Of a stretch of 64,000 nucleotides of DNA, positions 17,001 through 24,262 are shown in pieces. A program made the position numbers and the translations under genes. Under the pieces are notes generated by a model, which saw nothing but the letters and a program-made list of their open reading frames with translations, was not told the DNA's origin and searched no databases. The stretch's first letter is position 1. The number at the start of each line of letters is the position of its first letter. The stretch comes from Niveispirillum lacus (GTDB lineage: Bacteria > Pseudomonadota > Alphaproteobacteria > Azospirillales > Azospirillaceae), in NCBI RefSeq assembly GCF_002251795.1, contig NZ_NOXU01000022.1, positions 1 to 64,000 of the forward strand, in the 5' to 3' direction.

Positions 17001-17581
17001 ACCTCCTGATCATTCCGGAAGACCACACTAACGACCAATATATTCTGAAGCCGCTTTTCCAGGCGCTGCTGAAACAAAACGCAAAACGCCAGGGAACGGT
17101 AGAGATCTACCCCGTGCGAGGTGGCCGGACCATTGCCATGCGGATAGAAACAATTAGACAGGCTGTCCGCGAGTATAGCTGGGGCATAGACCATTTCATC
17201 CTATGCATGGACAGGGATGGCGATCTGAATCGGGCAGCAAAAATTGATCATCTCTGCCGTCAGGTGGGGGAGGAGTTCGGAGATAGAGTGAGCTTCCTGG
17301 GCGGCTTGGCCCATGAGGAATTGGAGACGTGGCTACTGGCCGGTTTGCCAAAGGAGATGCTACCCGATGGTGTTACTTGGCAGGACATCCGAACGGAAAT
17401 ATCGGTAAAGGAACGGCATTTCGCACCCGTAGCAGCCCTTGCAAAGGCAGCCGACGGTCCAGGCGGTGGCCGCCAGCGCCTGGGTATCGAAGCCGCCCGG
17501 TCCATCCAAGCCATCCGCCAGAAATGCCGTGAAGATTTCGACGAACTGGCGCGGCGGTTGGAAGCAAAATTGGTTCTCTGA
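16997..17581 (+). CDS. TOPRIM-like (DUF4276/DUF4435-type) putative nuclease
   Basis: A 194-residue protein whose layout matches compact TOPRIM folds: a first strand ending in an acidic residue (LLIIPED, Glu8), a second strand ending in the metal-binding DRDGD (Asp72, Asp74, Asp76), then AHEELETWLLAG (Glu107-Glu110), a segment shared with DUF4276/RloB-like proteins. It probably uses Mg2+ to cut nucleic acid, possibly tRNA or DNA. It starts inside the ATPase stop codon (ATGA overlap), so the two are translated together. The pair resembles a split OLD nuclease; I cannot assign it to PARIS or another named system from sequence alone. Confidence 0.6.
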   Translation: MNLLIIPEDHTNDQYILKPLFQALLKQNAKRQGTVEIYPVRGGRTIAMRIETIRQAVREYSWGIDHFILCMDRDGDLNRAAKIDHLCRQVGEEFGDRVSFLGGLAHEELETWLLAGLPKEMLPDGVTWQDIRTEISVKERHFAPVAALAKAADGPGGGRQRLGIEAARSIQAIRQKCREDFDELARRLEAKLVL

Positions 17582-17699
17582 CCCCTTGCACGCACCGCCT
17601 GTCATCCAAACATTTTTTGCAATTTCGTGCACGCTCCCGTAGCGTGCCGGGAAATGCGCGGCCGGTTCCCCGCCAGCCCGGACAAGGAGCAATGGATCG

Positions 17700-18092
17700 A
17701 TGTTCGAAACCCTGCCACTTTATCTGACCTTTGTTGGGGCCTGTGTGGCGCTGCTGGCTGTGGCGCTGCTGGCCTATACGCTGATCACGCCCTATCGCGA
17801 ATGGACGTTGATCCGGCAGGGCAATTCAGCCGCGGCGACCAGCATGGGCGGCACCGCCATCGGCATGGCCATCGCCCTGTCATCGGTGGCCTCTGGCACC
17901 TACTCGGTGGTGGAACTGCTGATGTGGGGCGGGGTGGCGCTAGTCTGTCAGTTGTTGGTGTTCGCGGCGGTCTGTTTCCTGCTGCCCGGTTTCCGGCAGG
18001 GGATTGAGGCGGACAAGCTGGGCTATGGCGTCACGCTGGGCACGCTGTCCATCGCCATGGGAATTTTGAATGCCGGGGCGCTTTCGGTCTGA
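17700..18092 (+). CDS. DUF350 membrane protein (YjfL-like)
   Basis: A 130-residue inner-membrane protein with four hydrophobic helices (for example LTFVGACVALLAVALLAYTLI and GYGVTLGTLSIAMGILNAGAL), as in DUF350/YjfL proteins. The start at 17700 has AAGGAG upstream. It is the first gene of a run that mirrors E. coli yjfJ-yjfL-yjfM-yjfC, where it is linked to a PspA-like protein and an ATP-grasp enzyme. Function is unknown; an envelope-stress role is inferred from the neighbours. An overlapping frame starting 73 bases upstream is a shadow. Confidence 0.8.
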   Translation: MFETLPLYLTFVGACVALLAVALLAYTLITPYREWTLIRQGNSAAATSMGGTAIGMAIALSSVASGTYSVVELLMWGGVALVCQLLVFAAVCFLLPGFRQGIEADKLGYGVTLGTLSIAMGILNAGALSV

Positions 18093-18173
18093 TCGCCGCC
18101 TCCCTATCTATGGTTAACCCGCCCGGTCCTGTCCAGCGGGGCCGTTCTGTTTGGATTTCAGGAGTCTTGCCAG

Positions 18174-18998
18174 ATGATGCAGTTTTTCCGCACGCTGCTG
18201 GGTGTAAAGGGTGAGAAGGTTGGCCGCCAGGTGGTGGATGCCCTGGTCGCCATGGATCCCAAGAGCGCGTCCGTCGCCCAGTTGCGGGTCATGGAGGCCG
18301 ATCTCGACAAGGCCGGAAAGCTCTTGACCAATCTGCGCGCTGAAATGCAGCGCGAGCGCAAGGAGGCCGTGGAGGCACGGGAGAATTATGACCGCCGTCT
18401 GGCCGCCGCCGAACATCTGAACAGCCTGCTGGCGACCGCCGAGGGTGAGCGTAAGGCCAGCCTGGAAGCCAGCCTTGCCAAGCTACTGGCCCAATTGGAA
18501 GAATTGGAGAGCGAGGTCGCCATCGAGCAGCGCGAGGCCGACGAGGCCGAGGCGCTGGTGGCCGAAGCAGAGGTTGCCTATCGCGAGAAGGCCAGCGCCC
18601 TGACCGAGGCCAAGTCTGCTCTCGCCAAGGCCGAGCGTGACATGCAGCGTGCCAGTATCCAGGAAGAGCGCGAGCGCGAGCGCGCCAACCGCGCCGCCCA
18701 GGTGGCCGGCCTGCGCGATGATGGCGGCTCGAAGCTGAACACCGCGATTGACGCCATGACGCGCCGCGCCAACGAGGCCCGCGCCAATGCCGAAGCCGCC
18801 CGCATGAAGGCCCAGGCCCTGGGTGATCTGAGCCGCAAATCGTCTGACGATATGGGCGATGCCGACATTCAGGCGGCCCTGGCCGCCGTGGGCAAGGGCG
18901 GTGGCCCGGCCCTGTCGGTGCACGAACGTCTGGCCCGCCTGAAAAGCCCGTCGCAACAGGCAGCACCGCTGGCCATCACCGATAAGTGGAGCAAATAG
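18174..18998 (+). CDS. PspA/IM30-family protein (YjfJ-like)
   Basis: A 274-residue, almost wholly coiled-coil protein, rich in Glu, Ala, Arg and Lys, with the long helical hairpin of PspA/Vipp1 proteins and no transmembrane helix. PspA-type proteins polymerise on the inner face of stressed membranes. The N-terminal helix MMQFFRTLLGVKGEKVG is amphipathic and suits membrane contact. The tail (ALSVHERLARLKSP) resembles that of YjfJ. It lies 81 bases after the DUF350 gene in the same direction. Confidence 0.8.
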   Translation: MMQFFRTLLGVKGEKVGRQVVDALVAMDPKSASVAQLRVMEADLDKAGKLLTNLRAEMQRERKEAVEARENYDRRLAAAEHLNSLLATAEGERKASLEASLAKLLAQLEELESEVAIEQREADEAEALVAEAEVAYREKASALTEAKSALAKAERDMQRASIQEERERERANRAAQVAGLRDDGGSKLNTAIDAMTRRANEARANAEAARMKAQALGDLSRKSSDDMGDADIQAALAAVGKGGGPALSVHERLARLKSPSQQAAPLAITDKWSK

Positions 18999-19053
18999 AG
19001 CCCACGCCCTCTGACCGTAACCGTTCCCCGCCACCATCGCCATCTGGGCCGCC

Positions 19054-19695
19054 ATGACCGACCAACAGCGCAAACGCCGCCGTTCCGCCCATGTCTCCAC
19101 CCTGCTTGTCGGGGGGGCGGCGGCCCTGATGCTGTCAGGCTGTGGCGGCGAGGAGGTACAGGAGACAGAAGCCCGTATCTTCCCGACGGTGGAGGCGTGC
19201 CAGGTGGAGTTCGGCCCGCAGGAATGCAGCAGTGCCTTTGAACAGGCCAAACAACTGCACCTGCAAACCACACCGCGTTTTGACAGTGCCGCCGCCTGTG
19301 AGGCGACCATGGGCAATGGCGCCTGCCAACCCCTGGTCCTGGCCCAACCCGATGGCAGCATGAGCAGTGTCTTTGTCCCGGCCCTGATGGGTTTCATGCT
19401 GGCCAAGGCCCTCCAGCCGCCATCGCAAAGTTATGGCGGCGGGTACATCGGCGGCCGTGGTGGATATTACTATCCGCGCCCGATCTTTATTGACCGCGAC
19501 GGTTTCATGCATAGCGGCCGGGGTACATTGGGCCGCGCCCCGGTCAGCCGTGACAGTTTCAGCGCGGGCAAAACCGGCTACAGCATGAAAACCGAGATGC
19601 GGGGCAAATCGGGCCAGGTGGGCACCGTCACCAAAAGCACCAACCGGGGCGGATTTGGCAAATCGTCGGCCAAGTTCGGGGGCGGTGGCAGCTAA
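19054..19695 (+). CDS. DUF1190 lipoprotein (YgiB/YjfM-like)
   Basis: A 213-residue protein with a lipoprotein signal (LVGGAAALMLSGC, lipobox LSGC). Next comes the DUF1190 core with regularly spaced cysteines (EACQVEFGPQECSSAF, AACEATMGNGACQPL) and a Gly/Ser/Tyr-rich C-terminus that looks disordered. In E. coli the YgiB and YjfM relatives are encoded directly before the ATP-grasp proteins YgiC and YjfC, exactly as here. The lipoprotein is a plausible substrate or partner of that enzyme. It lies 55 bases after the PspA-like gene. Confidence 0.85.
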   Translation: MTDQQRKRRRSAHVSTLLVGGAAALMLSGCGGEEVQETEARIFPTVEACQVEFGPQECSSAFEQAKQLHLQTTPRFDSAAACEATMGNGACQPLVLAQPDGSMSSVFVPALMGFMLAKALQPPSQSYGGGYIGGRGGYYYPRPIFIDRDGFMHSGRGTLGRAPVSRDSFSAGKTGYSMKTEMRGKSGQVGTVTKSTNRGGFGKSSAKFGGGGS

Positions 19696-19767
19696 TGCTG
19701 CCCTGCCCACGTCCGGGCTTGGCCCTTCTCCCTGCTCCTTCCTGCGACCAGCAGACCGGATAAAATC

Positions 19768-21069
19768 ATGCATCGCCAGTCACTGCGCCCGCGTCCCGAT
19801 TGGAAAGCCCGCATGGAGGCATTGGGATTCGATTTCCACACAATCCCGACCGACTCCGATCCGACGGGGCTTTATTGGGATGAAAGCGCCTGCTGGGTGT
19901 TCAGTGAGGCGGAGATCGATCTGCTGGATGATGCATCGGTCGAACTGCACAAGATGTGCCTGGCGGCGGCCAAGCGGATCGTTGATGAAAAACTCTACCC
20001 GCTGCTGAACATTCCGGCCCATGCCGTACCGGCCATCGAAGCGTCGTGGGAGCGTCAGCGTCAGGGCCGCGAATTCTCCCTCTATGGCCGGTTCGATCTC
20101 GCCTATGGCGGCGGCGATTATGGCGATGGCATGCCGAAGCTGTTGGAATTTAACGCTGATACGCCAACCGGTCTGTACGAGGCCGCCGTGGCGCAATGGG
20201 CGTGGCTGGAGGAGGTGTTCCCCGACGGGGACCAGTTCAACTCCATCCATGAGGGGCTGGTTGCGCAATGGCAGGCGCTGCTGCGTGCCGACCGGTTACT
20301 GGCCGATGACCGTGATCGGCGGGGTGTGTGGGAGGCGGGCCGTGCCCTGCACCTGACCTGCGCCATGCCGCATACCGAGGATGAGGGCACGCTGCGTTAT
20401 CTCCAGGATACGGCCATCGAGGCCGGCCTGGCGACCAAGAGCATCGCCCTGTCGGATATTGGCTGGACCGTGGAGCAGGACCATCTGGCCCGCCAGACAC
20501 GCGGTTATTTTACCGATCTGGAAGAGCAAGAGATCAAGTGCCTGTTCAAGTTGACGCCCTGGGAATGGCTGGTCGCCGATGATTTCGGCACCAACCTGCT
20601 GGACCTGACGCGGCGTGATGCGGTGCGGGTGGTTGAACCCGCCTGGAAAATGCTGCTGTCCAACAAAGGGTTGCTGGCTGTCCTGTGGGAGATGTATCCC
20701 CACCACCCCTATCTGGTGGAAGCGCATTTCGACCGCCGTGCCTTTGGCCCTGGGTCCAAGGTGGTGGCCAAACCCTTACTGGGCCGTGAGGGGGCGAATA
20801 TCAGCGTTGTGACCATGGGGGCCGATGGCCGCCCCACGACGCGCGATCTGGACGTTGCCGGCCCCTATGGTGAAGAAGGGTATGTCTATCAGGCCTGGTC
20901 GCCCGTGGTGACGGCCCGCGCGCCGGATGCGCGCGGTGTGATGCGCGACCATCATGCGGTGATCGGGTCCTGGATGATTGGTGATGTCTGTCGCGGCATC
21001 GGCATCCGCGAGGATGTGTCTGCCGTTACCCGCGACACTTCCCGCTTTGTGCCGCACCGGTTCGAGTAG
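19768..21069 (+). CDS. Glutathionylspermidine-synthase-like ATP-grasp ligase (YgiC/YjfC family)
   Basis: A 433-residue protein with the GSP-synthase pre-ATP-grasp and ATP-grasp fold. Family landmarks are RPDWKARMEALGFDFHT at the start, FDLAYGGG and LLEFNADTPTGLYEAAVAQW in the middle, and VAKPLLGREGANISV plus YQAWSPV near the end. Members form amide bonds between a carboxylate and an amine. The YgiC/YjfC branch lacks the amidase half of E. coli Gss and its substrate is unknown, so glutathionylspermidine synthesis is not implied. Its position after the DUF1190 lipoprotein suggests peptide or polyamine tagging in the envelope. Confidence 0.85.
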   Translation: MHRQSLRPRPDWKARMEALGFDFHTIPTDSDPTGLYWDESACWVFSEAEIDLLDDASVELHKMCLAAAKRIVDEKLYPLLNIPAHAVPAIEASWERQRQGREFSLYGRFDLAYGGGDYGDGMPKLLEFNADTPTGLYEAAVAQWAWLEEVFPDGDQFNSIHEGLVAQWQALLRADRLLADDRDRRGVWEAGRALHLTCAMPHTEDEGTLRYLQDTAIEAGLATKSIALSDIGWTVEQDHLARQTRGYFTDLEEQEIKCLFKLTPWEWLVADDFGTNLLDLTRRDAVRVVEPAWKMLLSNKGLLAVLWEMYPHHPYLVEAHFDRRAFGPGSKVVAKPLLGREGANISVVTMGADGRPTTRDLDVAGPYGEEGYVYQAWSPVVTARAPDARGVMRDHHAVIGSWMIGDVCRGIGIREDVSAVTRDTSRFVPHRFE

Positions 21070-21082
21070 GTGACGGGGGTCG

Positions 21083-21868
21083 ATGGTAAAGGCTGCGAAT
21101 GCAAGCGTCGGTGCCCTTTTACGCGACTGGCGCGCCCGCCGGCACGTCAGTCAGATGGCGCTGGCGGGTGAGGCCGAGATATCGACGCGGCACCTCAGCT
21201 TCGTTGAATGCGGTCGATCGGTCCCAAGCCGGGCCCTGCTGTTGAAGCTGGCCGAAGCGTTAAACCTGCCGCCACGGGAGCAGAATCGGCTGCTGCTGGC
21301 GGCAGGCTATGCGCCACTATATCAAGCGCAGGGGCTTGACGCCCCGGCGATGGTGCAAGCCCGGTCAACCATCGATGCCATTCTGGCGGGGCACGAACCG
21401 TTCCCGGCGTTGGCAGTGGACCGGCACTGGAACCTGGTCACAGCCAACCAGTCCCTGCACCTTATGCTGGCTCAGATGCTCTCCCAACCACTGTCGCCGC
21501 CCGTTAATGTCCTGCGACTGAGCCTGTCGCCCGACGGTCTGGCCCCCTGGATCCTGAACCTGCCGGAATGGCGACACCATCTGTTGGGGCGATTGCGGCG
21601 GGAGGCTGACATTTCCGGCGATGCGGACCTTCAGACGCTTTATGCCGAATTGCGGGCCATCGCCGGCCCGATCCTGCTACGCCCGCCGGAAGTCACATTG
21701 GGTATCGCCATTCCCTTGCGCATCCGCAGCCCACAGAGCGGCAACGCCTTGTCCTTTCTCTCCACCACCACGGTTTTTGGCACTGCGACAGACATCACCC
21801 TGTCCGAACTGACCCTAGAATGTTTCTACCCCGCGGATGAACCAACGCGCGCGGAGCTGCTGCGCTGA
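21083..21868 (+). CDS. XRE-family regulator with MmyB-like ligand-binding domain
   Basis: A 261-residue transcription factor. Residues 8-70 form a helix-turn-helix (LLRDWRARRHVSQMALAGEAEISTRH...LSFVECGRSVPSR). The remainder is the MmyB-like/PAS-type sensory domain with the usual LAVDRHWNLVTANQ and NVLRLSLSPDGLAPWILNLPEW blocks. It starts 13 bases after the ATP-grasp gene and is probably co-transcribed with the yjf-type operon. It may autoregulate that operon or respond to a fatty-acid-like or acyl ligand, as suggested for MmyB regulators. Confidence 0.85.
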   Translation: MVKAANASVGALLRDWRARRHVSQMALAGEAEISTRHLSFVECGRSVPSRALLLKLAEALNLPPREQNRLLLAAGYAPLYQAQGLDAPAMVQARSTIDAILAGHEPFPALAVDRHWNLVTANQSLHLMLAQMLSQPLSPPVNVLRLSLSPDGLAPWILNLPEWRHHLLGRLRREADISGDADLQTLYAELRAIAGPILLRPPEVTLGIAIPLRIRSPQSGNALSFLSTTTVFGTATDITLSELTLECFYPADEPTRAELLR

Positions 21869-21973
21869 CCCCCGATACCGCATTACCTGTGACGTAATCG
21901 ACCTGGCGCCCATTTCGGCGGACTTTGCGGCATCACACTGCACAAAACCGCCAATGAAACGAAAGGACGTCAC

Positions 21974-22372
21974 ATGCAAGCCCAGACCAACCCACATCCC
22001 CCATTGTCACGTGTGCTGCTGCTGGATGCCGTGACCTGTGCGGCGATGGGCCTGTTGCTGGTCGCGCTGGCGGGAACCATCGCCGCGATTACAGCAATCC
22101 CGGAGCCTCTGTTATGGTGGGCTGGGGCCCTATTGTTTCCGGTGGCACTGTTGATTTTCATTACCTGGCGCATACGGCCGTCGCCCTACGGGATGGTAGC
22201 CTTTATTATTGTGGGCAATATCGGGTGGACACTCGCCAGTGTGATCCTGGCCTTCAGCAGCATTATCCAACCGAATATGCTGGGCACAGGCTTCCTGCTG
22301 GGTCAGGCACTGGTCGTGATCGGCTTCATCATCGCCGAAATTCGGGCCCTGCGCGCGCCCATACCGGCCTGA
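21974..22372 (+). CDS. Small four-helix membrane protein of unknown function
   Basis: A 132-residue integral membrane protein with four predicted transmembrane helices (including AAMGLLLVALAGTIAAITAI and GMVAFIIVGNIGWTLASVIL) and a short charged loop RIRPSPY. A good ribosome-binding site (AAAGGA) precedes ATG 21974. It lies about 100 bases after the MmyB-type regulator on the same strand. The layout resembles small unclassified membrane proteins next to such regulators; no family is named with confidence. Confidence 0.7.
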   Translation: MQAQTNPHPPLSRVLLLDAVTCAAMGLLLVALAGTIAAITAIPEPLLWWAGALLFPVALLIFITWRIRPSPYGMVAFIIVGNIGWTLASVILAFSSIIQPNMLGTGFLLGQALVVIGFIIAEIRALRAPIPA

Positions 22373-22394
22373 CTGACAGTCTGCGCCGCCGCTG

Positions 22395-22844
22395 TTAAAG
22401 CAAATCGCGCAGGATCGGGATCAGCGGAATATCGGCGGGCGGCATGGGGTAATCGACCATGCGCACGGGTTTCACCCAGGCCAATTGCTGCCCCTCCATC
22501 GGCGTGGGCGTGCCCTTCCAGACACGAACGACATAAAGCGGCATCAGCAGGTGGAAATCATCATAGAGGTGGCTGGCGAAGGTCAGGGGAGCAAGGCAGC
22601 TTTCGGCCGTATCGATCCCCAACTCCTCCTTCAGTTCCCGCACGAGGGCCGCTTCCGGCGTCTCGCCCGCATCGACCTTGCCACCGGGGAATTCCCACAG
22701 GCCCGCCATGGACTTACCCGGCGGACGCTGGGCCAGCAGGACGCGGCCATCGGCATCGACCAGGGCGACCGCGGCGACCAGGACGGTGCGGACCGGCCCT
22801 TGACGGACCGGTTCCTGCCAGCAGGGCGTGTCACCGCCGCTCAC
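22395..22844 (-). CDS. mutT: 8-oxo-dGTP diphosphatase, NUDIX family
   Basis: Hydrolyses 8-oxo-dGTP so that oxidised guanine is not built into DNA. The 149-residue protein has an N-terminal strand VLVAAVALVDADGRVLLAQRP and the NUDIX box from GGKVDAGETPEAALVRELKEELGI, with Gly, Glu, Arg-Glu and Glu-Glu in place. The tail is like MutT. Its ATG overlaps the argJ stop by four bases, the conserved argJ-mutT arrangement of alphaproteobacteria, implying translational coupling. Confidence 0.9.
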   Translation of the reverse strand: MSGGDTPCWQEPVRQGPVRTVLVAAVALVDADGRVLLAQRPPGKSMAGLWEFPGGKVDAGETPEAALVRELKEELGIDTAESCLAPLTFASHLYDDFHLLMPLYVVRVWKGTPTPMEGQQLAWVKPVRMVDYPMPPADIPLIPILRDLL

Positions 22845-24085
22845 GACCGGTAACTGCCATTAATGTCGATATAGCCGTGGGTCAGGTCACAGGTCCAGAC
22901 CGTGGCCTTGCCAGACCCCAGGCCGATATCGACCTCGAACAGGATTTCCTGGCCCTTCATATGGGCGGCCACCGGCGCCTCGTCGTAACCGGGCACCTCC
23001 ATCCCATTGGCGCAGATCTGCACGCCACCGGCGGAGATGACCAGCAGGTCACGGTCTGCGCGTTCACCGGCCCGGCCCACAGCGGCCACGATACGGCCCC
23101 AATTGGCATCCTCACCGGCCACGGCGGTCTTCACCAGCGGGGAATTGGCAATAGTCAGGGCGATGCGCTTGGCGGCGGCGTCGCTTTCAGCGCCCGTGAC
23201 GCGCACTTCCACAAACTTGGTCGCCCCTTCACCGTCACGCACGATCTGCTTGGCCAGGTCCAGGCAGACAGCGTCCAAGGCCGTGGCAAAGGCAACCAGA
23301 CGCGGATCGCCAGCATCCTCAATGGCAGCATGGTCCGCCTTGCGGGTGGCGCAGAGGACCAGCGTGTCGGAGGTGGAGGTGTCGCCATCGACCGTGATGG
23401 CATTAAAGCTGCGGTCCGTGGCGGCGGACAGGGCGGTCTGCAGCGGTGCCGGGGCGATATTGGCGTCGGTGAAGACATAGGCCAGCATGGTTGCCATGTC
23501 GGGTGCAATCATGCCGCTGCCCTTGGCGAAGCCGGCGACGGTCACAGTGACGCCATCAATGGTGGCCGTAGCCGAGGCACCCTTGGGGAATGTGTCGGTG
23601 GTCATGATGGCGCGGGCCGCCACTTCCCAGGCCTCGCCTTCCGCCGGGGCCAGCTTGCCGAAGGCTTCCGGCAGCGACTTGGCGATCAGGTCGGCGGGCA
23701 TCGGCTGCCCGATAACGCCGGTCGACGCGGGAAAAATCTCGGTCGGTTTGCAGCCCAACAGCGAGACGGTCGCGTCGATGGTCGCATCCACGAACGCTTC
23801 CCCCGCCTTGCCGGTGAAGGCATTGGAATTCCCGGCATTCACCACCAAGGCCCGCACGGCCCCACCGGCAAGATGGGCGCGACAGCGATGGACGGGGGCC
23901 GACGCGGTCAGAGAGCGGGTCAGCACGGCGGCCACACTGGACCCCGCGTCCAGGACCGCCACCATCACATCATTACGCGGCGTCTTGTAGCGGATGCCGG
24001 CCCGGTGGCCGGCCAGACGCACGCCCGCCACGGGCGGCAGTGACGGGAAGGAGGCGGGGGCGAGCGGAGAGACGGCGGTCGCCAT
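22841..24085 (-). CDS. argJ: Bifunctional ornithine acetyltransferase / N-acetylglutamate synthase
   Basis: Transfers the acetyl group from N-acetylornithine to glutamate (and can use acetyl-CoA), the cyclic route of arginine synthesis. At 414 residues the length is typical. The precursor cleaves itself before the Thr of KGSGMIAPDMATML, giving alpha and beta chains; that motif is intact, as are VNAGNSNAFTG and VDGDTSTSDT. The start is ATG 24085 (MATAVSPLAP); the frame is open upstream but enters the rpsA terminator. It is followed by mutT with a 4-base overlap. Confidence 0.93.
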   Translation of the reverse strand: MATAVSPLAPASFPSLPPVAGVRLAGHRAGIRYKTPRNDVMVAVLDAGSSVAAVLTRSLTASAPVHRCRAHLAGGAVRALVVNAGNSNAFTGKAGEAFVDATIDATVSLLGCKPTEIFPASTGVIGQPMPADLIAKSLPEAFGKLAPAEGEAWEVAARAIMTTDTFPKGASATATIDGVTVTVAGFAKGSGMIAPDMATMLAYVFTDANIAPAPLQTALSAATDRSFNAITVDGDTSTSDTLVLCATRKADHAAIEDAGDPRLVAFATALDAVCLDLAKQIVRDGEGATKFVEVRVTGAESDAAAKRIALTIANSPLVKTAVAGEDANWGRIVAAVGRAGERADRDLLVISAGGVQICANGMEVPGYDEAPVAAHMKGQEILFEVDIGLGSGKATVWTCDLTHGYIDINGSYRS

Positions 24086-24188
24086 GAATGCATGCTCCGG
24101 GGCAGGGGATTGGTCTGCCGCATCAAGCCGATGCAGGGCGTCCGGGTCAAGTGCAGCTTCGATGACAAGACCGCACGGCGGCCCCCAA

Positions 24189-24222
24189 AGCAAAAGGCCG
24201 CCGGGTTGCCCCGACGGCCTTC
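24189..24222 (-). terminator. Rho-independent terminator after rpsA
   Basis: On the minus strand the stem AAGGCCGTCGGG / CCCGGCGGCCTTTT has a GCAA loop. It lies about 40 bases downstream of the rpsA stop and before argJ. The 29-base core is identical to the pnp terminator at 15392-15420. Confidence 0.88.
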
Positions 24223-24262
24223 GCTTAATCAACGCACATCACAGGCGCTGACCTGAACCAGA

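Noticed and set aside
15855-17581. Firm naming of the ATPase/TOPRIM pair as PARIS (AriA/AriB) or Gabija
   Set aside because: The architecture is similar, but the second protein does not clearly match DUF4435 by eye, and there is no UvrD-like partner as in Gabija.
22877-24043. A 388-codon plus-strand frame opposite argJ
   Set aside because: Gly/His-rich antisense translation of argJ, without a plausible start signal.
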